From Hydractinia symbiolongicarpus (lineage: Eukaryota; Cnidaria; Hydrozoa; Anthoathecata; Hydractiniidae): a stretch of DNA of 60,000 nt. The position numbers and the translations under genes are program-made. Below, one piece after another: positions 27,601 through 40,200 of this stretch. Within the stretch, counting starts at the first letter, position 1, and every line of letters starts with the position of its first letter. Location: contig NC_079877.1 of the NCBI RefSeq assembly GCF_029227915.1, forward strand, positions 25,943,851 to 26,003,850, in the 5' to 3' direction. The notes under the pieces are model-generated. The model was not told where the DNA came from, made no database searches, and saw only the letters and a list, made by a program, of their open reading frames with translations.

Positions 27601-30600
27601 GCTCATATGTACTTTTTGATATCATGACTAATAATTTGATATCATGACTAATAATAATAATTAATTATGTAAAATCCAGTAACTATAAGTGGAAGGGCAT
27701 TTAGTTTTGTTTGACTAATTCAATGCCTGGCATGCCAGCTACTTTCAATGGTAGAAACCAATTCTTAATATTGCTTAAGTGATTTTTTGTGATGTGTAAT
27801 GATACATGAATTGGTCAAAACAAACGTTTTATTACTACTAAGCTCCATATCTTTATTCTATTTTATCTTTATTTTTTATAATAGAGATCTGAAGGTGAGG
27901 AGTTGTTAAAAACTCTAGCAAGCATCACTGGACGAACCCTATTCAGTTGTTTTTGCACATCAGATCTGACCAGTGATGTTATCTGTGATACCTTCAAAGG
28001 AATTGCCAGCTCAGGTATAATGGTAAAAGAAAAGTCTATTTAAAAAAATGGCTTTGCAATATATTTATTTACATCCAAGTGCAAAGTGTGTTAGGACTGG
28101 ATTCTCAAGTGTTTTTAACATTTTAAAGGAATCCTGAGATAAAAATCAATGTTCGGCTTATATTATAGAACTCTGAAAGTGTTTTTTATCATGACTTTTT
28201 AAACTTTATTAGAAGCCTTAATTGTTACAAAAATTTTCACTTATAAAAAATTTCAGGCTTAATCTGGCAGCTTAAATTGTGATGTTATGTTTAAGGAATA
28301 GAAAATTTTGAGATCTTTTGTTATCTGTAATTTTGAAATTGCTTAGAGATATGCATTCAATTTTTTCGATGTATAGATAGTATAAAAGTGAAGTGATGAG
28401 CATAACAAATGTGCCAAAATTCCACTTAATTTCTTGCCAAAGAACAAAAAAATTGGGATCTGCACATCAGTTTGCAATAGAATTTTTGTGTGTAAGCTTT
28501 TGAGGCCGCTATATGCATATAAATAAAATTAGGTTGCATTAGATTTGCAAGCAAAAATTTAGAAGGTCTGAAATAGGGAAAAAATTGAATAACTTTTTTA
28601 AATAATTACTCGGCATCTGTAGTACTTATAATAGCAATTTCAACATTTGCTATTCTTTCGCGTGACGCAGCCTAATTAGATTTAACGTTTAAATAAAAAT
28701 TGGAAAGAAAAGAGCTTCCTAAAAAACAAAAGACATGTTAAACATCTAGTGAGCTACAAGTAGTACAACATCATTGTTTTTACCTCAGAACCTTAACTTA
28801 GAATGTAGCGCAATGTAGATACAGTAAACTGCTTTTGTTGTCAACATTTTTTTTTTGCCACAGTAGAGACGATGTGATAATTTTCATTTAGGTTGTTGGT
28901 TTTGCTTTAAAAACATAGAGAACCTTGCACCATTAGCTTTATCTACATTATCAGTGTGTATTAAGACTATCCACCATGCACTCACTAATAAACAAACATC
29001 CATCACCATCAAGCAAGATGAAATTACTATGAATCCAGAAGCTATGGTTTTTGGCTTTTCTAGTTATGAAACGTACTCGGATATTCCTAAATGTATAAGT
29101 GAGCACTTTCGAATTGTGACATACGTATCGCCTAATCCCAAACATATTATTGAAGTTGGATTGTATAATTCTGGTATGGTGCTTTCAAGGTTGCTAGCTG
29201 AAAATATTGCCATGTTTTTGTCTACCATCTCCCAGATTTTCCCCTGTTTTTCAATGGGATTTGGTGTTGCAAGGTTGAATTCATTAATCGCATTAATTTA
29301 CAAGTTTTACATCAAATCTCTGGCGAACAAGGATGGACAAAAAATTGCCAAAGAGTTGTCAACAGTGATAGAAGTTGGTGATGATAAAAGCAATGGTTTG
29401 CCCATTTTTAGCGTGGATTGTGAAAGTGAGAATAATCGCATGAGTCCAGAAGGAATAAAAAGTAAAATATTCTATTTCTGTTTATATTGCATTGTGTTTC
29501 ACATGGACATAATTATTGTTGTTACCTCCTCTCTACATCTGACCGTCCTTTGTTTTTATTCTACAATTTTGCACAATTAGCTCGCTTTGCTCTCTGTAAA
29601 CGAAAGGCTATTTAAAATAATTTCTAAAAGTAACTTACCCATTTAAATGTTCTAGCAATTTTTCGCTTGGTTTCAACATTTTTAATTCACAATTAATTTT
29701 TAGGTGATGGAAAGAAACAAGCAGAACAAGACACTGCTTCTGAAGATAAAGAAGGGATTGAAAGAAATATACAATTAAAATCCATTATACTTGGTCTCCA
29801 TCAAAGTTTTGCTCCAACATTAAATGAAAATGATGTTGGCATAATTGAAAATCTTTTAGCCGATGCATTTCCTCAGACTGACGTACAAGAGATGCTAGAA
29901 AATAATATAAAATGCAAACAATCTTGCATAGTACAAGTAGATGTTGACAGTGAGAATTTTGATGAAAAAGAGGGAAAAGGTTAAGTCATGTTTTTTTTGT
30001 CTCATTACCCAAAAATCATCGCTAATAAGCAGCCAAATCAATTAGCAAAAAATATACTGGTAACTTTCTTTTGATTTTTGCTTCATTCAAATCTACATTT
30101 GTGGGAGCATGGTGACAACAAAGATATGGTGTCATGTAACTTTCTTGCATGCTACAGGCAACATAGATCACGATATGTTAATGGCATAGCAAGATGTTAC
30201 CTTTAATTGGCAAGGTTGAAATTGTAGCCCAAGTATTTCTATAACATACTTAATACTATTGTTTTACTGGCAGTTAAAATACTACAGGATCAAGTAACTT
30301 GTATTTTTTATTGTTTATTTAGCAATTGGCACAATCAACAAGGCTATTGAATTGCTAGCTCGAATTGAAAATTGGAGTGAGTTACGTGCTAGCATTGTGG
30401 AGGACATGGTGGAAATGATATCTTCTGACAAAGTGGTGTGTAAATTGTGATAAATGTATCCTATCTAGCTATATACCACCCCGTCTAATTTTGTTTTCTA
30501 AATTTCAAATTGCAGGTTACGATTTCCAGTATGATTGACTACTGGGCTTGGGAATGCATATCGTCCTGTTTGGAAGCTTTTAAGAAGTTAAACAATCAGA

Positions 30601-31173
30601 CTAAAGTTCATATTATTTGTCCTCCCGCTATGAAACATGGGCAATTATTTGGTCAGTTTGATGCCTCAGGGTTAGTCGACAATTTTTCTTTCCTATTTTG
30701 GAATTTAAATCAGTGTGATAGTGGTTTCAGTCTGTATTTCAGGTGGAAAGGATGGCTAATTAGGAAGATTTTCCCCTGTTTAGAATAAGGGGGAAACTAT
30801 CCCCCTGCATTGTGAGGGTGTGGCCTATATAAGGTTGCATCCTGGTATCAGTGATCTTTAAGGGATGATTAAAAAAAGAATGTCAAAATTCTGCCTGTTC
30901 TTATTTTTAAATCTTTTATCTAGTAAATGGAGTGATGGTGTTCTCACAACTTCAATTTTATCTGCAAAGAAAGAACTTTCACATCCACACTTTTTTGTCA
31001 TAGATGGAAAGGTATCGTCTTTCACTGCTTGAGTTAAAAATTATTTTTCATAAAAATAAAGAGACATAACATGTTACCTCGTTCAAGGAAGCTGTGATAA
31101 TTTGTGTTGAATTGTTTAGCTTTCCAATGAAGAAAGTGTTATATTTGAAGGATTGATATCTCAAGAAGGTACT

Positions 31174-31217
<44 letters not shown>

Positions 31218-34200
31218 ATTGTTTTAGAGACTTTCCACAGAACAGAACAAGAAATTCAGTGATATTAAGGAAAGTCAGCAAAATTTCTTCTCTTACCAGA
31301 GGCCTAGCATTTTGTGTTCACAATTAAAAAAAGTCAAAAAATATAAAAAGAATTCTTTCTAGAAACCTGTTCATAGTTTATTCCTTTACGTGCAAACACT
31401 ACATTTTCGACAGGTCCATTTTATTTTCAGGTTGCTTTTCTTTGCAAAATGGAAGCTGTATAAAGATTCCTGAAAAAATGAAATTTATTTGGAAGGTGAA
31501 GCTAGCTGTATTTTCATTTAAATTTGCAGTGCGACAACTATTATTATTTGAGTAAAATAAATCGCTCGTCAATATTTTTTATAAAACATGTTATGTGACA
31601 GTGGTATTATTGATTTAAAAACATTGAACGTTAACTGTGTATTTCATCTACTCAAAACCTAAAACTTTTTTAAACCTTTCACTTCATGTTTTTACTTCCC
31701 AGTACTGTACCTTCAAAAACATTTTTTGTAGGTTGGATCTCTTTCTAAGAGTAAATTTTTTTTCAAAACATCGGTAGTAATGTTAGACAGACAACAATGT
31801 TTATGGCAACAGCTTCTAAAATCGTGGTTCCAAAAGAAAAATGCAGATGTACGAAATCATTTGTATGAATGGTTCACACAGTATGCAACCAAAAGTTTGG
31901 AATATTTAAACTCAAACACTGCAACAAGATCTGACAGTGAAAATGTTGAGTATCAGATAGTTGAAACGATGTTGAAAATATTTGACGTATGTTTAATTTG
32001 ATGGGTTTTTTTCGAAAAAAATGAGGAAACTAGTTTTCCTTTCTGCTACTTTGAGAATGCATTAGAAACAAAATAAATTTACTGTTTTAGAGTATCACAG
32101 GTCATGTTCAAATTACTTCTGATTATGATAATTATGCCAATTATGCAGCTTTTTGGGCTTTTAATAATGCAATGCGACCTGCTAACAGAGAAGAGTTTTC
32201 AAAATGGTGGCGAGAGAGTTGGGAAGCTGATATATGTTTTCCTGATTCAAGCGAGGTAATTTTGTATGTTTTTGTGTGTTTGTTTATTTTCCATGGAAAT
32301 AAACAATGTTTCTACTCTTGTTTTCACATTGTAGTAATAGATGCCAATTTCACCTTTTAAAACGTGATAATATCTCCCTTAGGTCAGCAATTTTGTTGTA
32401 CACCCAAATACTCATTTATTTGTCAACCTAAATGGTGGTCAATATTCTTGTGTAAATCCGACTTCAAATTTGTATTTTACGAATAAGAGCAAGGTATGTT
32501 TTGTTGCATTACTTTCATAATCGTAATTTAAGTCGGTGAATGATATAATTCTGTTGGTTTGAAAATAACTTGTTTTTTTTAAAAAAATCGTCTTAAAATC
32601 TCTACAGTTGAATGCAAGCATATATTAATAACGTATAATAACAAATATTTTTTGTGTGATAGTTAAAGCGTTACTAATAGCATAGTAAGAACAGTATGCG
32701 TAGCTCTCTGTTTACATTGGAGACATTTTTTTAACAATTCCGTTTTACATCAAACAAATCTAGAATGTCTTGTTTTACTTAAGACAAAGTGTTTCTACTA
32801 AAATACTGTCTTGAATCATTTTCTATACAACACAGGAAAACGTTTACTAAAAACTGCAACATAATAAAAAAACATAAAATTAGACAAGTACTGTATCTCC
32901 TTTACTTTAGTCAATCTTATACCTTGCCAATGCAATGATTCGTTCTTCAATATCCTTCACACTTAATGGAATAGAAGGTTGTGGAAAGTCTACTTTGCTA
33001 CGTGAAGGATTATTGAACCAAGACACTAATGACTTTGATGTGGTTACTATCACTGCAAATGAATTTCTTACAAGCTCTGCTTTGTGGGAGAGGTTAAACG
33101 AGGAGTTCAAATGGAAGCATTCTTGTTATTACCAGCCTATTGAAAAGAAAAAACTTATTTGCTTGATTGAAGATATTCAACAATGTCAGGTAACTTAACG
33201 TAACCTTAGCTTTGTTTACCTGTTTTACTTTGTTTGATTAATTTTTCTATTTTTTTATCTTATCTTTTTGCTGTTTTTTATCACCTAGCGTTATGATTGT
33301 GTTACATGTGACTTAACTTGTAATGTTTCCTTTTTTATGAAAAAACACCCTGCGTTTCCCCTTTTTTAACCATTAGTAATGCTGACATCTGGGGAAAGAA
33401 TTTTGATGAATGTATTGTTTTTTATTTTGTTACTGTAACAACGTTACAATGTTACCATTCACCTTATAGGAAGACATTGCCAGTAATATTCCAGCATGTG
33501 AGTTAATTTATCAGTTAATCAGACACAGTGGTGCGTACAACCCTTCTAAGAAACAATGGCAACAGCTAGATGGTATTAGCTTCATAATAACATACAACCA
33601 TCAAAGAGGAGGTTACTATCCCTCTGTTACAAGATTGATAACTAACATTCCCAGTATATGGATGCCATATCCCAGGTATGGTTTGATATGTAGTTTTGTT
33701 TTCATTGTATGCATTTTCTTCTACCTGAACATTTTGATTTGAGCATTCGTTGCAGTTTGTAATGAGCTAATATTACAAACTGCGGTAAGTGTGACATCAG
33801 TAAGTAGAGCGTTGTCAATTTTCAAGAGTTTTCGTCTTTTTTTTGTACAAAAATCCATTTTGTTGTTGTTATATAGCACGAAATGCAGCTAAATATTTTA
33901 CTTTTTTTAAATGTATATAGTTCTGAAGAGAGAGAAAAGATGTTCGTCTCTTTGTTGTCCTTGCATTTCATTGGTACTGACGATCAACAGTTACTCATCT
34001 CCAGAGACGAATCATTAAAGAGTGATATGAGGAAGCAAAAGGAACGTGCAACGATTTTACAGGAGTTGTTGACAAACATAGTTCGATGTACTGTTGAGTT
34101 GCAAGACAAAATGAAAGAAATGTTCTTACCTGTTCCAGAACGCTTCCATTATGTTTTTAACATAAAGGCGCTGACAAAAATTTTCAAGTAAGTTGTGGAT

Positions 34201-37200
34201 TGAACCCTTAAAGCAAATCTTTGAAGTTTTAAAATACCGTAATACATTGTTTCAATATATTTTGTAGAACGTAACCTAACTTTACTTAGGTGTTTAAAAC
34301 TGCTACTTAATAAGAAATACAAATGTTTTTAGAACATTTAAAGTTATATTTTTTCTCCTTAGGTCTGTGTGTGTTTGTGTTCCAGCTGACTCTAGCAGTG
34401 ACATCATTCTAAAGGGGTGGTATCATGAGTTATATTGGACATACTTTCAATCTTCTAATGCTGATGTGGACCGTGAAAGGTGGTCAAAGAATTTTAGGAT
34501 TGTTTTGCAAAAAAAAATGAATCAGCAACAGGTATGATTTCTGTCACATCTACAACATTTCAAAATGTTTTTATAAATTAGCTAAGTTAACACGCAGCTG
34601 TTGAATTTATAAAAAAAGGAATGCATAATTGTTTTTTAGAATTTCCACCTAAGATATTTCTACAGAGCTTCACAATATTTCAAAAATATTGGATTGCTGC
34701 AACCGATTTACTATTTTTTTAATTTTTTTGGGACACGCCTCATAGTGTTACTTTACAAAAGTTTTTAACTTGTATTTATACTATACTGGGGAGTAATTCA
34801 CCAGGGCGGGAGGCTTTTCGTCAGGGGCAATTTGCGTGAAAGCGTTTGGTTTTTATTTTATTCTAAAGTAAAAGTTCAAATTATTTTTATTGTCTCCTAA
34901 CAGAAATTAAACCCAACCAAAAGAATTACATTATCTAACTAATACCAAATGATTTGTTAGCAGAAATTTAGGTTTACTGCAAGAAAATGTAGAATGTAAA
35001 ACGCCTTAATTTACTTTCAATTTTTTATATTTATTATTTACAGATGGATGTCATCGGAAGTGTTATTCCAATATTCACCAACCTGAGTATTGCTGAAAAT
35101 GCTGACAGACAATCTACTAACATATCACGAGGGCAGTGGCATTGTCATTATCATATACCAAAGGTAGTTAAATGACTGTTACTGTATTTATAACATTCAT
35201 AGGCTATTTATGTAAACCTCACTTTTTCATATATTTCACTTGTTGTTGTTGTAGAAAATTACTAATGGAAGTGTCCTGCATGCTCTTGAGAAACACCGTG
35301 TCATAAATTACATTGTAACATTGTATTGTCAACTCTTCATAGAGATTTCACACAGTGCCTTATAAGTTGTGAAGGGTGTCTTCTAAAAAAATGTCCTTGA
35401 ATAAAGTGTCTTGCAGATTTCTTATGAAAATAAAAGAAAGGTGTTATCAGGGCTCAAAGATCCTTAATAGTATTGAGTTCGTGCTTTCAGTAAACTTTAT
35501 ATGTTCACTTTGTCAAAACTTTGTTTTTAATGCAGTATTTGAAATGTATTAGTTTGTTTTTGATTTATTTTGTTTTTTCTTGGTAAAAAAAAAAAAATGA
35601 TATTAAATGACAAAAAACAGAAATTTGGGCTGTCACTATCATGTCATGCTTTTTGGGCCAATTTAAACTATGCACAAATTGGTGACATTGATACAAATGA
35701 TATAGATGTCAGAAAGTCAAATTGTAATGTCAATATTATATGTTTGTTCATCTCATATTTTTTGTGTAAAACAATGTAGTATTTATTGTTGCGCAGGTCT
35801 TGTCTGAACTTTTTTAAATAAAATAAGTCGCATATGCTTGTCTCACATGCTTGGCAATGAACTGCGATTGAACTACAAGGAAATTTAGCATCTGAATTAT
35901 TTTTTTACACATAGCTTCAACAATTTCTAAACACCAACATCATGGAATTCAACAAAGATAATGAAAAGATCAAACTCCATTATTATGAGGTATGCATGTT
36001 CTAACCAAAATAAGCTGGATTATCTCAATCGTGTTGTTTTCATGAGTTTCTTAAGGAAAGAAATACATGCGAAAGAAAGACATTTTAAATAAGAAATGCA
36101 GAATAAAAATTTTCCTCGAACTGCCATTGCAGACACTCTCAACCATATTTTTGGTTTGATTTACACTCTGTAACTGTAAGTCTGTATTGTTAAAATTACG
36201 TAAGACAACAGCTATTGAGAAGAACCAATTCACCTCTCTTTTATCCCACACTGCTTAAAAATTTTTCGCATTATTTGAGTTCCGCTTCGAATACTTTTAT
36301 TTAATTAAATACTACCCTTCATAATATTATTTCTTACTTCAGTGCTAATATTCCTGTGCAGAACTGTAAAAATTGAAAAGATAGCAGGACTAATGGAGAT
36401 TCAATTAATTTTTTTATAATACTGATAAATCTAAATGCCTGGAAAAATTCCATAGCAGCAATGGAATTTTTCCAGTGATAAGTTGTACCCATTTTACTTC
36501 CTGCATCTACTGCAACTGACTTTTCACTGTTTTAGGAAACTACCAGATTGATATTTCGATTACTTCAACTCATCCAGTCACCATTTTCTGTCGGTCACGC
36601 CCTGATTGTCAGCGAAGGATTTTCTGGTCTCGTACCTGTTGTTATGAAACAAGTATGTCAGTTGGGAGTGAATGAACTTGTCACTATTAATGCATCAGAT
36701 ATTGTGTATGATGAGAAGTATTCACTGGATCGATTTAAAGACGACATGGCTCGAGTGTTCATTAACTGTGGTGTTAAAGTAAGTGTTGTTTAGCCTTGTA
36801 CCGTGTTTTCATGTGCATTTTGCTTCATCTGTAAAATACCGACTTGTGATGTTTCGTGGTATACTGTTTATAGCTAGCTGGTACAATTTTGTTAAGGAAG
36901 GTATGCTTAGAATAACAATTTTGAGTTTAAAATCAACCTTATTTTTTTTTAATCTCGTCAAAGGAATTTTTCAGATAACATTATTTGACTTGCTTTATTT
37001 TATTCTTTTGTAAGCGTTCATAGTAAATATATAGTTCTATATAATTACTAGAAAAAAAAACTACTTCAATGACATACGCTGATAATAGTATGTTAGAAAT
37101 CCTCTTCAAAATTGACATGAGCAAGGGAAAAGTTTTTCTTACACAACAGTACTCTCGTTGGCCGTCCGCACAAGGATAAAAGTTAAAGGGTCATATTTTG

Positions 37201-40200
37201 GTTAGTTAGAAGGACCCATCATTGTGGCGTCACACTCTCCTGAACAAATTTTTGAAAGATCACTTTTTTAGCAAGCCAAAATTGAACTTTCCCTCCACGT
37301 TTCACGTAACTTTTAAAGCTACCTAAATTGTTTGTTTTTAAGCATTTGAGTTATTACTTTAATTTTCAATAAAAATTTGAAAAAGTATTTCTTTTTGACA
37401 AATTTTATGACAATATTGATGATAATCTAATTTGACTTTTGAATTTTAAAAGTCTTTAAAATTCGCCAACAATATGTTTCTGTTTTAAATGCAATGTTAA
37501 TTATATATTATGTTAATTATTTCTTAATATTTAAATTCATTCCGTTTCTTATTTTCTAGAACAGCAAGATAACTCTTCTTATCACTGAACTGGACATGTT
37601 CGAAGATGCTGTGATCGCTATAGTGGAAGAATTTCTTCAGTTGGGAACATTGTTCCATATCTTCAAAGATGACGAGAAGAGGATTATAGTTAATGCTGTT
37701 CGAACGTCAGGAGAGGAAAAGAAAGCCAAGTTAAATACAACTGAAGTATGGGATGTGTTTATGCAGTAAGTCTATGTTTGTACGAGGAGGTCTTTTTGGT
37801 TTTAGTAAGATTTTGATTATGCAATAATAATTTCGTACTTTTAGCCAAATTCTGAGTATATTCCAAACACATGCTTTAATGCAAAAGCATTTTTTCTAAA
37901 GATTAATTGCGTGTGAGAGAATCCTACAGGGCGCTTTCAAAGTCCATAGGGCGTGCTAGTAACCTGTAGGGTGTTCTGAAAACCAAGAGGGTTTTAAGCT
38001 TTACATCTACGAAACACTTACTAAAAATGACTTGATTTGTAGAAATGTGCGAAGAAACCTGCATGTTGTGCTTTCCCTGTCATCAATGGGTGAAAAATTT
38101 CAAAAAATGGCATATCAACACCCCACCTTGGTGTCATGTATGTCGGTAATCTGTGTGAAGCATTGGTCCAAGCAAGAACTTGTTTGCTGTGCACGTTTTC
38201 TTATGAAAGGTATGTGATGCGACGCCTTGTTGTTATTTTGGTCCATGAGGTTGCTGTGTCCACCCATTTGTGTAATGAAAATAAAGGGGCAATAGATAAC
38301 CCAAAGTTCCCAAGCTAGTTAAACCCGTGAATCCTTTGCAACAGAGGTTTCAAATAAATGTTTTATTTTGACTTCTTTTGTAAGAAAAACTCCCACACAA
38401 ATTATTGCGTCTACTAAATACTGTTGTGGAGTTAAAAGACTGACATAAATATTTTGTGACGTGTTTTTATGTGTTGATAGTTCGATTTAAGTGACTTAGA
38501 TTTAGACCAGAGAAAGATTTGGATTCTGTATGCTATGAGAAAAGGAAACCACGTTGGAAATTTAACAGTAATTCTTTTGTGGAAACTTGGTCCTTCCAAA
38601 TTGCTTCCACTTTTTCTTGTTCATTAATAAATCAGAATGGGTAAAAATTGATGATATTACACCAATCACACAATCCTGACTATTTAATAAAAGTTGAACA
38701 ACTGATCAAAAAATCTACCATCTTTCTTTCAGATTTCTCAGCCTTAAGTGAAGCTGAGCAAGACAACTTATCGCATTTATTTGCATCATTGCACACAGCT
38801 TTACAACATGCCGATTCTGATGTCAGATTGTCTGGAACGTATGGAAATATCACCAACAAGAACTTTGAACTTATGATAGAAAGGTGATTTTTGTTGCTTC
38901 TTTTCACTGCTGTGGTCACATGACTATTGTTGTTTATTTAGTTTTCATATTGGTGTGTGCATATTTTTTGTGTTCTCAAACACGAATAGGTTACATACTC
39001 GTACTTTGCACGTATATTTTATTAACTTGCTAGGAAACCGTGGCTTTCAAATTTTAGTCTTAACCTTCTTTATTTTGGTTTCTGAGTAAAGTAAGATTCT
39101 ACACACAAATTTTATTGGCTTTTATCATAAGGGATTTAAAGGTTTTCGAAAATAACCTGCGAGGACTGCGCTCAATTGGTACTGATTTGTAATTGCAATT
39201 TTGAACTGTCCTGCAAACACCTTGAAAAATAGATTTCTTATTTTAAAGCACTAAAGTGTCCAGTTTAAAAATTATTGAGTTCTCCTGGTCTTTGTATCAA
39301 TTACTGCATATAACAGAAAGCGTGCTAAGAGGCTTACAAAACTGTTTTTCTGTGACCATTTTACATGGCATTCCTCTTATTAGGTTTTGTTTACACTATG
39401 GCAAAAGAAAGAAAGAGTTAGAAGAAAAGAAAGCTGATCTAAAGCAAGTATTGAACACTTCCCAATCATCCATGAATAGCATTGCTCAACTAAAAAAGAA
39501 GCTTGAACACGAAAAACATGTTTTTGAACAAAAGCAGAAGGTAGCCAATTTTGCTGACATTTCTTTATGTTTTTCACTTGTTTTTTAGTTTTGTTTTTAT
39601 TATCATACAGTGATATGTTTAATGATTTACGACGTTCACTCAGCGTTAGCTTCTCTATGTTTGATTGTATTTTAGGGGAACAATACCTTGCTTACCCAGA
39701 TTGGTCAGGTAAGATTTCACTTGTATTATAACTCTTTGCAACATTCTCATGGCTTTCGACACAGCAAGACAAGAAGGAGGGGCTTATTTTTGTGACGCAA
39801 AAGGCCTACTCTGCACTTCAAATTTTAAAATCCACGTTCTAAAATAAACTCGTGTTAAGTAAGTCGTGTTAAGTAACTTTGACGTGTTTATATTACAATT
39901 TCTCCAGTCTTGTCACTTTAATAGTTTTAATAGTCAAAAAAGTGAAAAAAATGTACTTCCTTTTCTTTTTCTTTTTCACAAGTTTTGACAGCAGTATAAA
40001 TGAAAATATTGACAATAACACACATCATAGCATACATAATTTATTCCTTTTAACCATTGAGAGTTGAGTATATAATGATACCTAATTATTTAAAAAAGTG
40101 GAGGGTCATGACCCCGTCCCTCATCCTCAGTGCAAACAGCTCTGATGTCCTATGGTTGGTTTTTCCCTTTGTTTCTAACTACTATTGAATTACTTTACCT

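Noticed and set aside
27885-36778. Pseudogene interpretation for the missing Walker motifs
   Set aside because: 82 exons keep phase with no stop or frameshift, and non-catalytic signatures are well conserved.
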